This document shows positions 31,918 through 39,396 of a DNA stretch of 55,645 bases, one piece after another (position 1 is the stretch's first letter; every line of letters starts with the position of its first letter). Position numbers and translations under genes: made by a program. The notes beneath the pieces were generated by a model. That model did no database searches and was not told the origin of the DNA. It saw only the letters and a list, made by a program, of their open reading frames with translations. Source of the stretch: Lachnospiraceae bacterium (GTDB taxonomy: Bacteria; Bacillota; Clostridia; Lachnospirales; Lachnospiraceae); assembly GCA_017483735.1 (NCBI GenBank), contig JAFUVF010000020.1:1-55645 (forward strand). Reading direction: 5' to 3'.

Positions 31918-32229
31918 ATGAGTGAAAGAAAATCAAATAAAAAACTGATAATGCCAAAAATGGAAAAGCAGCTTGCCACAATGGGTGAGCAGATAAAGCT
32001 TGCCCGCCTAAGACGCAGGTATTCTGCGACGATGATTGCGGAGAGAGCCAATATCAGCCGTGCAACGCTTTGGAAGGTTGAGAAGGGCGATGCCGGAGTG
32101 GCGATAGGAATATACGCAAGAGTTCTTGCAGCAATAGGATTAGGAAATGACATTACACTTCTTGCCAGAGATGATGAGCTCGGGCGGATAATACAGGACT
32201 CGGAGCTGTTGCATAAGAGGGAAAAGTAA
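31918..32229 (+). CDS. hipB: HipB-like XRE antitoxin
   Basis: A 103-residue helix-turn-helix protein: MGEQIKLARLRRRYSATMIA, then ERANISRATLWKVEKGDAGV and IGIYARVLAAIGL, the HipB/XRE pattern with a C-terminal tail that may insert in the partner. It directly precedes hipA (6-nt gap) and should bind its own promoter at the palindrome 31895-31907 and neutralise HipA. The chosen ATG coincides with the predicted transcription start and no ribosome binding site precedes it, consistent with a leaderless mRNA; the frame is open 12 codons upstream but that has no promoter. The promoter lies inside the lost 3' end of the preceding nucleotidyltransferase gene. Confidence 0.85.
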   Translation: MSERKSNKKLIMPKMEKQLATMGEQIKLARLRRRYSATMIAERANISRATLWKVEKGDAGVAIGIYARVLAAIGLGNDITLLARDDELGRIIQDSELLHKREK

Positions 32230-32235
32230 TAGTAT

Positions 32236-33465
32236 ATGAAATTCGAAGTACATGCGGGATGGATGAGCCCCTCTGAAACCGTCGGAGAATGTAATATTGA
32301 AAAGTCAAGAGGAAATGAGATAATCTCATTTTCATATAATGAATTATGGCTGTCAAGGCATTCGGATATTATACTTGACCCGGATTTGTACATTATGGAA
32401 GGCAGGCAGTACCCTTCTTCAGATAAGAGATGCTTTGGTTTTCTTGAGGATTCTGCTCCGGACAGATGGGGAAGAATGCTTATGAACAGGAGAGAGCGCA
32501 TTGACGCCGAGAAGGAATCACGTCCTGTAAGAACTCTTATGGAGAGTGATTATATTCTGGGGGTACACGACGGCGGACGAATAGGGGGACTAAGGTTCTT
32601 TGACCCGGATAAAAAGACATATCTGTCAGATAGGGATACTCTTGCTGCACCTCCCATTGAAATGTTGCGTAAATTGGAACAGGCTGCGCTTTATTTGGAG
32701 GAAAATCCGGACAAAGCTGCTGAAAAATGGCTTAACAATCTGCTAGAGCCCGGTTCCTCATTGGGAGGTGCACGCCCTAAAGCAAATGTGATTGATGAAA
32801 AGGGCGATATTTGGATAGCAAAATTTCCATCAAAAAGAGATGAAATAAATATTGGTGCATGGGAAATGGTGGCTCACGATTTGGCATTGGAATGTGGATT
32901 AAATGTTCCCAATGCAAGGTTGATACGCTTTTCAGAAGCGGGGGATACATTTTTGACACAAAGATTTGACCGACAAAAGGATTTGCGAGTGCATTATGCA
33001 TCCGCAATGACAATGTTGGGAAAGACGGATGGCGATTCGGAAATTTCAAGCTATATTGATATTGCGGAAATAATTGAGCAGATATGCAAAAAGCCGGAAG
33101 AAAATCTTAAGGAATTGTGGAGGCGCATGATTTTCAATATATGCATATCAAATACGGATGACCATTTGAGAAATCATGGGTTTTTGTTGAAGGACGGTTC
33201 ATGGGAGCTCTCTCCATGCTTTGACATAAATCCTTCTTTGGACAAGAACCATTTATCGCTTTACATTCTACATTCAGATAATTTGGATCTAAGCGAAGCC
33301 ATTGAGGCTGCCGGATATTTCCGTCTTGGGAAAAATGAAGCCGAGAGAGACGTTTCTGCTATTAAAGATACCGTAAGGAAAAATTGGAGGAAGGAAGCCA
33401 ATAAATACAAGATTTCTAAGCGTGAACAGAATGTACTGGAGAGCGCATTTGAAGGGGACCTGTAA
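32236..33465 (+). CDS. hipA: HipA-family serine/threonine kinase toxin
   Basis: A 409-residue HipA-type kinase. The N-terminal subdomain 1 is at residues 1-100 (FGFLEDSAPDRWGRMLM, typical), followed by SSLGGARPKANVIDEKGDIW (P-loop like) at about 175-195 and IAKFPS with the ATP lysine. The catalytic loop is NICISNTDDHLRNHGFLL (about 300-318; Asp in TDDH), and SPCFDINPSL is the metal site. HipA phosphorylates a translation factor such as glutamyl-tRNA synthetase to cause dormancy, and HipB counters it. The protein is full length and all key residues are present. It is read from the hipB promoter. Confidence 0.93.
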   Translation: MKFEVHAGWMSPSETVGECNIEKSRGNEIISFSYNELWLSRHSDIILDPDLYIMEGRQYPSSDKRCFGFLEDSAPDRWGRMLMNRRERIDAEKESRPVRTLMESDYILGVHDGGRIGGLRFFDPDKKTYLSDRDTLAAPPIEMLRKLEQAALYLEENPDKAAEKWLNNLLEPGSSLGGARPKANVIDEKGDIWIAKFPSKRDEINIGAWEMVAHDLALECGLNVPNARLIRFSEAGDTFLTQRFDRQKDLRVHYASAMTMLGKTDGDSEISSYIDIAEIIEQICKKPEENLKELWRRMIFNICISNTDDHLRNHGFLLKDGSWELSPCFDINPSLDKNHLSLYILHSDNLDLSEAIEAAGYFRLGKNEAERDVSAIKDTVRKNWRKEANKYKISKREQNVLESAFEGDL

Positions 33466-33540
33466 TTCTTGCACAGTAATAAACAGGCATTTATGTTATT
33501 ACAAGGGTAAACGAGTCTTTTGTCTTTGGGGATAAGCTTA

Positions 33541-33581
33541 TTTTAGTAAAATATGTTTTACTAAAATGTATTTTACTAAAA
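33541..33581. promoter_or_regulatory. Three-box operator-like array (TTTTAGTAAAA / TTTTACTAAAA)
   Basis: Three 11-bp boxes at 33541-33551, 33556-33566 and 33571-33581, spaced by exactly 4 nt. The first is the inverse of the other two, so the first pair forms a perfect palindrome. The array lies between hipA and brnT, about 75 nt from the brnT start. Regular 15-bp spacing is typical of ribbon-helix-helix or other cooperative binding sites. An inverted repeat GTAATAA...TTATTAC (33476-33502) just after hipA may be a weak terminator. Confidence 0.6.
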
Positions 33582-33599
33582 AATTATCCACAATATCTG

Positions 33600-33640
33600 C
33601 TGACATTAATTTCAAATTATGATATAATTATTTCATAATT
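33600..33640 (+). promoter_or_regulatory. brnTA promoter with palindrome around the -10
   Basis: CTGACA (33600-33605), a 17-nt spacer and TATAAT (33623-33628). AATTATGA (33615-33622) and TCATAATT (33633-33640) are inverted and frame the -10, a probable operator for BrnA or BrnTA autoregulation. Confidence 0.75.
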
Positions 33641-33655
33641 ATAAAAGAGGTATCT

Positions 33656-33940
33656 ATGTATTCCTTTGCGTGGGATGATAACAAAAATAAAATTAATATT
33701 GAAAAGCATGGAATAGGCTTTAATGAAGCTAGTTCAGTCTTTTATGATGAAGCCGCTATTATGTTTGATGACCCTGAACATTCGGAGGAAGAAGACAGAT
33801 TTCTTCTATTAGGAATAAGCAGTTTGGCAAATGTTTGTATGGTATGTCATTGTTATAGAAAAAATGATTCTGTTATAAGAATCATTTCTGCAAGAAAAGC
33901 AACAAAAAAGGAGGAAGAAAGATATGCTAAAGGAATATGA
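33656..33940 (+). CDS. brnT: BrnT-family toxin
   Basis: A 94-residue RelE-superfamily RNase of the BrnT type. It begins YSFAWDDNKNKINIEKHGIG, the classic W-D-x-x-K-x-x-x-N-x-x-K-H-G signature, and ends with VIRIISARKATKKEEERYAK, the IISAR-K-E-R-Y motif with the catalytic residues. BrnT cleaves mRNA during translation stress and is inhibited by BrnA. It has an AAAGAGGT site and an own promoter with palindrome. The stop overlaps the brnA start by 17 nt. Confidence 0.95.
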   Translation: MYSFAWDDNKNKINIEKHGIGFNEASSVFYDEAAIMFDDPEHSEEEDRFLLLGISSLANVCMVCHCYRKNDSVIRIISARKATKKEEERYAKGI

Positions 33941-34139
33941 TATTGATAAGCTTAATCCGAGACCTAACCCTTATGCAAAGGAATTGAAAAAGCAAATTAC
34001 TATAAATATAAGTCCAACCGTAATAGATTATTTTAAAGGCGAGTCTGATGAGACCGGTATCCCTTATCAAACATTGATAAATTTATATTTGGTTGATTGT
34101 GTGAAAAATAAAAAAAAGCTAGAGATGAATTGGGTCTGA
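33924..34139 (+). CDS. brnA: BrnA/CopG-type antitoxin
   Basis: A 71-residue antitoxin. It has the N-terminal linker DIDKLNPRPNPYAKELKKQI and a ribbon-helix-helix DNA-binding part, TINISPTVIDYFKGESDETG then IPYQTLINLYLVDCV, as in BrnA proteins. It binds BrnT and represses the operon. AAGGAGGAAG precedes ATG 33924, inside the end of brnT. The likely operators are the palindrome 33615-33640 and perhaps the three-box array at 33541. Confidence 0.9.
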   Translation: MLKEYDIDKLNPRPNPYAKELKKQITINISPTVIDYFKGESDETGIPYQTLINLYLVDCVKNKKKLEMNWV

Positions 34140-34159
34140 TTCATAATTAGATGGTAGGT

Positions 34160-34395
34160 ATGGAAAACTCAACACTTATAGAATACGAGGGTATAACAAA
34201 AGGAAGTAAAAAACAATTCTTTAAGATAGGGGAGAAGAAGCACAGGAGCCATTGATAGGAACTATTGTGTATATCACGGAAACGAGCGAAAAATATCACA
34301 ATGCCAACTGCCGATTTTTAAAAAGCAGCAGTATTGCAATATCACATGACGAGGCGCTGTCAAGGGGGTATCAACCGTGTGCTATATGCCACTAG
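34160..34395 (+). pseudogene. Frameshifted small gene ending in an Ada-like zinc domain
   Basis: ATG 34160 opens a frame (MENSTLIEYEG) that stops at 34255. From about 34235 the +1 frame continues as EAQEPLIGTIVYITETSEKY then HNANCRFLKSSS and GYQPCAICH, stopping at 34395. The second part is the same four-cysteine domain as the C-terminus of the exported hydrolase at 28459-29589. A one-base change near 34230-34245 would join the two parts. A TTG start at 34252 with AGGAG is a weak alternative for a 47-residue domain protein. The rest of 34140-34447 shows nothing else. Confidence 0.6.
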
Positions 34396-34447
34396 CGGAT
34401 TAGGCTTATTTATAGAAATCCCTCCGATAGAGCGTTCATAGGAAGCA

Positions 34448-35548
34448 TTACGGCAAATTAATTAGGGATTCTGCCTTTTTTGAGTCTGTGCGCTCCATAT
34501 AACCTACATAACCATATTCGTCAGAAATATCTATATTATCTTCACTTCCGCTGATATATAGGACATAATCGTCGATTTTTGCTTCGATAAAGAAAGATTG
34601 CCCATTTATCGTTCCAGTATATGAGCCTACATCTACCCATTCTGGAGAAGTAGAAATAAAAGTGTAAATTTTGTTTTTTGATGTATCAAATAAATAGTAC
34701 ATATCATAATTTAATGCTGTATCGTCAGGATACTCACTATTTCTGAATTGTGCAACATAAGCATATTCACATACAACATCCGATTCAGTTGAAATTGAAG
34801 CAGAGGGCGTGTTTGTAGGTTGAAAAGAGGATATAGGTTCCGGTGTGGTATCGATTGTTGGCTCGGGCGTTATGATAGTATCAGTGCTTTCCGGTTTAGG
34901 AGTATCCTTATTACTTTCAAAAGTATGATAGGATATTCTTATAGCTGCATCATTAGGGAAAATTTTACCCTTGGTAAAATCAGTACTTCCGTTTATGGAA
35001 ACTCTTTCTATAGAGCCGTCTGAAATAAGCCAGCCTGTGACTAAGTCAAATATCGGCTCGACAGTTATATTCGTATAACCAAGGGTTTCCAGTTCAGCTT
35101 GTGCATCTTTGTAGTAAACATTCTTATATTCTTCTGCCGAATATGGAACAGGTATTCCGCCGGCTTCAATGGCTTTTTTTGTTCGTCTGTTATCTATTCC
35201 AATTATAATTATTAAAATCAGAAATAAAATAGCACCAGCACCAATGAAAAATGGCATACGTCGACGCATTTTTTTTGCTAATTCTTGGCGGATTTGTTCA
35301 GCCCTTTCAGCCTCTTCCCTACGAATTTGTTCAGCTCTTTCTCTCTCTTTTTCCTTCTCATCAATTTTTTTAGAAATAAGAGCACTTCCCTTATCAACAG
35401 CATTGCTGAATTTATTGAATACCATGGTAAAGTGGTCTACTTCATTTGATATATGAGTGCCACAATAGGGACATACAAAGGTGTCCGTAGTAGGTTTCAT
35501 CTTAATTGGTGCATTGCAGGAAGGACAAGTTATTGACTTTAAATTCAT
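34448..35548 (-). CDS. Zinc-ribbon membrane protein with coiled coil and external domain
   Basis: A 366-residue protein. Residues 1-35 form a zinc ribbon with CPSC and CPYC. Residues about 50-95 are a highly charged coiled coil (EKEKERERAEQIRREEAERA). One membrane helix lies at about 100-120 (FFIGAGAILFLILIIIIGI). Outside, about 130-215 look PASTA-like (YKNVYYKDAQAELETLGYTN, RVSINGSTDF), followed by a P/T-rich stretch and a C-terminal domain of about 110 residues of unknown type. It may sense surface ligands and signal through the zinc ribbon. TAGGAG precedes the start. It shares a 23-bp promoter box with 29630-30409. Confidence 0.75.
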   Translation of the reverse strand: MNLKSITCPSCNAPIKMKPTTDTFVCPYCGTHISNEVDHFTMVFNKFSNAVDKGSALISKKIDEKEKERERAEQIRREEAERAEQIRQELAKKMRRRMPFFIGAGAILFLILIIIIGIDNRRTKKAIEAGGIPVPYSAEEYKNVYYKDAQAELETLGYTNITVEPIFDLVTGWLISDGSIERVSINGSTDFTKGKIFPNDAAIRISYHTFESNKDTPKPESTDTIITPEPTIDTTPEPISSFQPTNTPSASISTESDVVCEYAYVAQFRNSEYPDDTALNYDMYYLFDTSKNKIYTFISTSPEWVDVGSYTGTINGQSFFIEAKIDDYVLYISGSEDNIDISDEYGYVGYMERTDSKKAESLINLP

Positions 35549-35569
35549 TCTAAAAATCTCCTATATAAA

Positions 35570-35606
35570 TATATCCTACTTTATCATACTTTATAAGATT
35601 TAGCAA
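35570..35606 (-). promoter_or_regulatory. Promoter with shared 23-bp box (copy 2)
   Basis: On the minus strand: TTGCTA (35606-35601), a 17-nt spacer and TAAAGT (35583-35578) with TGA before it. The 23 bp at 35570-35592 are identical to 30426-30448. Confidence 0.6.
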
Positions 35607-35654
35607 TATTTCATACCATAAGATGTTATAGTTACTAAAAAGGATGGTATTTGT

Positions 35655-35819
35655 ATGAAACCTATGAAATCCAAAGTCAGCATTACACTTGATGAAGACG
35701 TCATTGAGCGCATCCGTGAGTTTGCGGAAGCCGATGACAGGTCGTTCAGTCAGTATATCAATCTTGTCTTAAAGGAACATGTAACATCTAAATCTGATTC
35801 TAACACAGAGAAAAAATAA
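35655..35819 (+). CDS. Small ribbon-helix-helix protein, orphan antitoxin-like
   Basis: A 54-residue gene. It reads MKPMKSKVSITLDEDVIERI then REFAEADDRSFSQYINLVLKE, a canonical Arc/MetJ/CopG ribbon-helix-helix with a basic strand, and ends in a short polar tail. AAGGATGG lies eight bases before the ATG. No toxin gene is next to it, and the following terminator separates it from hicA. It may be a leftover antitoxin or a stand-alone repressor of the neighbouring modules. Confidence 0.8.
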   Translation: MKPMKSKVSITLDEDVIERIREFAEADDRSFSQYINLVLKEHVTSKSDSNTEKK

Positions 35820-35822
35820 ATG

Positions 35823-35849
35823 TTGCCACCGCAATGGTGGCAATTTATT
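35823..35849 (+). terminator. Terminator of the small RHH gene
   Basis: TTGCCACC-GCAAT-GGTGGCAA is a perfect 8-bp hairpin followed by TTTATT, starting 4 nt after the stop codon. A similar but imperfect TGTTGCCACCC sequence occurs at about 30500. Confidence 0.8.
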
Positions 35850-35952
35850 AAAATTTCAGTTGCATTTAAGCACTATAAATGATAGTCTGAAATGTCAATT
35901 TTCAGCATATGTGCAGGTCGCACAAAATTCTATTGGAGTTTTTATAATTATA

Positions 35953-36000
35953 TTGACACAAGGAAAAAAATATTTTATTCTGTAACTGGAAAATAGTTAC
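35953..36000 (+). promoter_or_regulatory. hicAB promoter with downstream inverted repeat
   Basis: TTGACA (35953-35958), a 17-nt spacer and TATTCT (35976-35981), followed directly by GTAACT-GGAAAAT-AGTTAC (35982-36000), a perfect 6-bp inverted repeat at the transcription start, suited to HicB autorepression. Confidence 0.7.
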
Positions 36001-36012
36001 AAAAGGAGGATA

Positions 36013-36276
36013 ATGTCAAGTAAAAAGAGTTTATTAAGTAAGTTGTTGTCTAAGCTTTTACCTACAAACTTTACTATAAGGGAATTGGACAGCCTTATGG
36101 GTAAATGTGGGTGCAATAAATTTTCCGGAGGAAGGGGTTCCGGGGTAGGATATGTACATGATGTAACGAAACGAATCCTACAATTTGACGAACCTCATCC
36201 CGGGAAAGAATTATACAGATATCAAATAAAAATGGTAATAAAGTTTTTAGAGGAAATCGGAGAGATTGATATATGA
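36013..36276 (+). CDS. hicA: HicA-family toxin
   Basis: An 87-residue HicA mRNA interferase of the double-stranded RNA-binding-like fold. The pattern is FTIRELDSLMGKCGCNKFSG then GRGSGVGYVH and ILQFDEPHPGKELYRYQIKM. The usual catalytic histidine of HicA (G-S-H) is replaced here by GSGVGYVH, while the HP in EPHPGKEL is the conserved late block. Activity of this variant is plausible but unproven. AAAAGGAGG precedes the start. The stop overlaps the hicB start (ATGA). Confidence 0.85.
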   Translation: MSSKKSLLSKLLSKLLPTNFTIRELDSLMGKCGCNKFSGGRGSGVGYVHDVTKRILQFDEPHPGKELYRYQIKMVIKFLEEIGEIDI

Positions 36277-36623
36277 ATACACTTATGGAATATAAAGGGT
36301 ATCGTGCAAAAATTGAATATGATAAGGATGACAACATCTTTGTGGGAACGGTGCTGGGGTTAAACGATATTCTTAGCTTCCACGGTTCGTCCGTAGAAGA
36401 GCTTGAACAGGGGTTTACGAACTGTATAGAAAACTATTTTGAATATTGCAGGAAAATCGGAAAGAAGCCGGAAAAAGAATTTCGTGGGGTTTTCAACGTG
36501 CGAATAAACCCTGAATCCCACAGAAAAGCTGCGTTAGAAGCTGCAAGGGTCGGGATTACAATGAATCAATTTGTTTCAGAAGCCATTGATGAAAAGCTGG
36601 CTGCAAACTCATCTTATTCCTGA
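36273..36623 (+). CDS. hicB: HicB-family antitoxin
   Basis: A 116-residue HicB protein. It has a partial RNase H-like fold in residues 1-65 (YKGYRAKIEYDKDDNIFVGT, then VLGLNDILSFHGSSVEEL) and a ribbon-helix-helix end (GVFNVRINPESHRKAALEAA, then TMNQFVSEAIDEKL). It neutralises HicA and represses the promoter at 35953-36000. It is coupled to hicA by ATGA. Its end overlaps the convergent gene by 10 nt. Confidence 0.93.
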   Translation: MNTLMEYKGYRAKIEYDKDDNIFVGTVLGLNDILSFHGSSVEELEQGFTNCIENYFEYCRKIGKKPEKEFRGVFNVRINPESHRKAALEAARVGITMNQFVSEAIDEKLAANSSYS

Positions 36624-37075
36624 ACCCCGCTTGAACGCAGGGTTTCCATATCATATTTCTTTAGAAGCGCATTTACATCAAGGATGCTTCCGGGGCGCTC
36701 GTTAAAGATTATCATAAGGAGCGCATCCCTCGGAATCTTTGAGTACAGCTGCGGCATTTCGTATATTTTCAGGGCTCTTTGGGTTTCGGAGAGCGTAAAG
36801 CCCGCCGCATAGCAAATCCGCAGAATGATATCCCTCTGTTTGGTGCGCTTCTCCTCCGAAATAAGCTTATACCCATAGCGCTCAGGAATATCCGCATCCA
36901 GAAATATATCCTGTTGCTTTAAGCCCTTTTCCTTTATGAGCAAGCGCATATACTCCGCAAAGGGTCTGTCCTTTGAAAGTATGCTTTCGGAATTATCCTG
37001 TATATAATCCCCGAGATTTTCAGCATGAGTGCTTTTTAAAATATTATTAAGCTCTTCGGTAGTTTTTTTATTCAT
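36614..37075 (-). CDS. Helix-turn-helix-like protein next to a Ser/Thr kinase gene
   Basis: A 153-residue soluble protein. The centre (FAEYMRLLIKEKGLKQQDIF, then LDADIPERYGYKLISEEKRT) looks like a Cro/XRE-type helix-turn-helix, followed by KQRDIILRICYAAGFTLSET and a helical tail with MIIFNERPGSILDVNALLKK. I have seen this layout as a small regulator-like gene diverging from a protein kinase gene, and here it diverges from the kinase at 37172 (about 96 nt between starts). It may be the kinase substrate or its regulator. The exact family is not recognised. Confidence 0.65.
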   Translation of the reverse strand: MNKKTTEELNNILKSTHAENLGDYIQDNSESILSKDRPFAEYMRLLIKEKGLKQQDIFLDADIPERYGYKLISEEKRTKQRDIILRICYAAGFTLSETQRALKIYEMPQLYSKIPRDALLMIIFNERPGSILDVNALLKKYDMETLRSSGVQE

Positions 37076-37171
37076 ATTATTGTATATTATATCTTAAGTT
37101 TTTCGTAATTCAAGAAATTTTGAACGCCATGTCCGTAAGCGCACGGAATGAGGCATAAGAAGGATGGAAGC

Positions 37172-38281
37172 ATGAATCTGGAATCAAGGCTTGAAATTTC
37201 ATATTACAAGAAAATAGCCGAGCTTAATCCTGAACACGGAATTTTTGTCGTGCAGAACTCAAAGAACGGAAAAGTATTCGTAAAGAAGATAATCACAGTG
37301 TATAACCCTGACGTTTACAGACGTTTAATGGATGCAGGTCTTCCCGGGATGCCAAGGATTTATGCCCTGCATGAGGAGGATGGCAGACTTACCGTAATTG
37401 AGGAATATATATCCGGAAGCACTTTGGCGGAGCTTTTTATAGAAGGGCGCAGGTTTGAGCCTAAAGAGATAAAAAGGATTATCATTGAGCTGTGTGTGAC
37501 GATTGAGTCCCTGCATAAGCTTACGCCGCCTGTTATTCACAGGGATATAAAGCCGTCCAATGTCATGATAACAGCGGACAACAGAGTAATTCTTCTTGAT
37601 ATGAATGCGGCAAGATACGCAGACAATACGAAGTGTGAGGATACGGAGCTTTTGGGAACCAAGGGGTATGCGGCTCCGGAGCAGTACGGCTTCGGAACCT
37701 CCGACGAGAGGACGGATATTTATGCGACGGGGATGCTCATAAAGGAGCTTTTACAGAATAATTATATGGAAAATCCTGCGGAGAGAAGTCTTCTGACTGA
37801 TGTCGCCGACAAGTGTACGGAGTTAAATCCCAGGGACAGATTTTCTTCAATAGCGGAATTGCGTGAAAGTCTTAGTTCCGTTGACAAGGCTATGGTCGTA
37901 AGGGGAAGCGCTGCAGGTGACAAAAGCGCAATAAAGTCAAAAAGAAGGTTGCTTCCTCCCGGTTTTCGCACCTTAAATCCTTTTAAGATGGCTGTCGCAA
38001 TAGCAGGCTATCTGACGGTCTTTATATTGAGCTTTTCCTTTGATTTTGAGACGGGGTCAGCTGCGGCGCTATATATTGAAAGGGGCATTACCCTGCTTAT
38101 GATGCTCTGTGTGATATTCTTTTCGTGCAATTATCTGGGCGTTCAGAGGTTCTTTCCCCTTTGCAAAAGTGAGAAAAAATTTACTCACGTATTGGGAATC
38201 GTGCTTGCGGATATTTCTATAATAGGCATTTTGCTGGTAATCATGGTACTGATTGAGATGGCGCTTAAGTCCGGCGTATGA
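37172..38281 (+). CDS. Membrane Ser/Thr protein kinase
   Basis: A 369-residue protein kinase. The catalytic domain is at residues about 10-245 with FVKKII (ATP lysine), VIHRDIKPSNVMI (catalytic Asp), LLDMNAARYAD in the place of DFG, and GTKGYAAPEQYGFGTSDERT. The C-terminal part has three membrane helices (MAVAIAGYLTVFILSFSF, ITLLMMLCVIFFSC and VLADISIIGILLVIMVLIEM). There are no PASTA domains outside. The DMN motif keeps the metal aspartate but loses the phenylalanine/glycine, as in some bacterial and pseudo-active kinases. ATG 37172 has an AAGGATGG site; ATG 37148 is in frame. Confidence 0.88.
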   Translation: MNLESRLEISYYKKIAELNPEHGIFVVQNSKNGKVFVKKIITVYNPDVYRRLMDAGLPGMPRIYALHEEDGRLTVIEEYISGSTLAELFIEGRRFEPKEIKRIIIELCVTIESLHKLTPPVIHRDIKPSNVMITADNRVILLDMNAARYADNTKCEDTELLGTKGYAAPEQYGFGTSDERTDIYATGMLIKELLQNNYMENPAERSLLTDVADKCTELNPRDRFSSIAELRESLSSVDKAMVVRGSAAGDKSAIKSKRRLLPPGFRTLNPFKMAVAIAGYLTVFILSFSFDFETGSAAALYIERGITLLMMLCVIFFSCNYLGVQRFFPLCKSEKKFTHVLGIVLADISIIGILLVIMVLIEMALKSGV

Positions 38282-38430
38282 TTTGACCTACAGCAATACA
38301 TATTATGGGGAGCATACCACAAGTGTAAACGGCAATGGGAATAACCCCGGAAGGGCGGAGCTTGTAAATGTCTGTAAGGATAATTGATTTTGTTGAACAA
38401 AAATATGTGGACAATAAGGAGGATATACGA

Positions 38431-39396
38431 ATGAAAAAGACAATGTTGAAACAGGTAATGGGTGTATCACTGGCTGTAGTGACTGCCGTGGGGGTTCTCT
38501 GCGGCTGCGGAGCACAGGCACCAATGGATGAAACGGAGAGTAAAACTGAGATTGCAACAGAGAGCGAAACAAAGAGTGAAACAAAGAGCGAAACAAAGGC
38601 GGAGACTTCGCTTCAGGCACCTTTCTTTACAAAGGGCGTGTATTGCAATTATCCGGAGGGAGCAGCCGTAGGAGATTTATTTTATGTATTCTATGACGAG
38701 GGAGCAGGTTATACCGAGGATGCCAATACAGGTACGGGACTTCCTTTCTCCTGTGAACAGAAGGATAATAAGGTAACCTTCTCGTATGGAGGAGTAAAGG
38801 AAGAGTCCAGGCAGGTATTTGTGGTGGAATCTGCAGAAAATGGTGTCATTAAGGGAAAATCTGATGACAGTGAAACGACAATGGTGTTTGAACTCCTAAG
38901 TGATGTCGATCCGGAGAGCTTTAACAGTATGAACTATGTTTATGGTTCGAATGGTTCCGCTGAAGCGGTTTACGAAGATCCGAACGGGTGGAGCGTCAGA
39001 TATTCTGCTTCCGATTTTGAAGTTACGACCAGGGGACCGGTTACAACCTTTGTTTATACCGGGGAATCAGCAGGAACCAATATGATAACGGCTACCTATG
39101 TAGTGCCGCAGAATGCCGAGACATATATCAATGAGCTGGCAAAAACATGGGGAAGTGACAATGTAGAGATTACGAAGAGTATCTTCCCCGGAACGGATAA
39201 CATTGACGGCTATTGTGCTTCGCTTTTTCCGGACGGAGAGGGTTCGGGGCTGTATGAAACAGCAATTGCGAGAGATTACATGGATGGAGCACTTGTCTTT
39301 GAAATTACCGGACATATCAGCGGTAACGACGAGATAGATATCCCTTTGTCTGATAAGCTGACTTTGATTGTGGATTCCATCGTGTTTTCCAAATAG
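38431..39396 (+). CDS. Lipoprotein, unknown function, with SETK repeats
   Basis: A 321-residue lipoprotein. The signal peptide MKKTMLKQVMGVSLAVVTAV ends in a lipobox before Cys (GVLCGCGA). A charged linker repeats SETKSETKSETKAET (about residues 40-57). The mature part has two beta-rich domains, about 60-170 and 185-320, the second with WSVRYSASDFEVTTR and VFEITGHISGNDEIDI, resembling secreted proteins of unknown function (PsbP/DUF-like). GGAGG precedes ATG 38431. A 33-codon stretch just upstream (38283-38385) encodes a fragment that ends in NVCKDN with no start, perhaps a remnant. Confidence 0.7.
   Translation: MKKTMLKQVMGVSLAVVTAVGVLCGCGAQAPMDETESKTEIATESETKSETKSETKAETSLQAPFFTKGVYCNYPEGAAVGDLFYVFYDEGAGYTEDANTGTGLPFSCEQKDNKVTFSYGGVKEESRQVFVVESAENGVIKGKSDDSETTMVFELLSDVDPESFNSMNYVYGSNGSAEAVYEDPNGWSVRYSASDFEVTTRGPVTTFVYTGESAGTNMITATYVVPQNAETYINELAKTWGSDNVEITKSIFPGTDNIDGYCASLFPDGEGSGLYETAIARDYMDGALVFEITGHISGNDEIDIPLSDKLTLIVDSIVFSK

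Noticed and set aside
38283..38385. Open stretch reading ...TYSNTYYGEHTTSVNGNGNN and ending NVCKDN
   Set aside because: There is no start codon and it overlaps the kinase end in another frame. It may be a scrap of a lost gene, but no family could be named.
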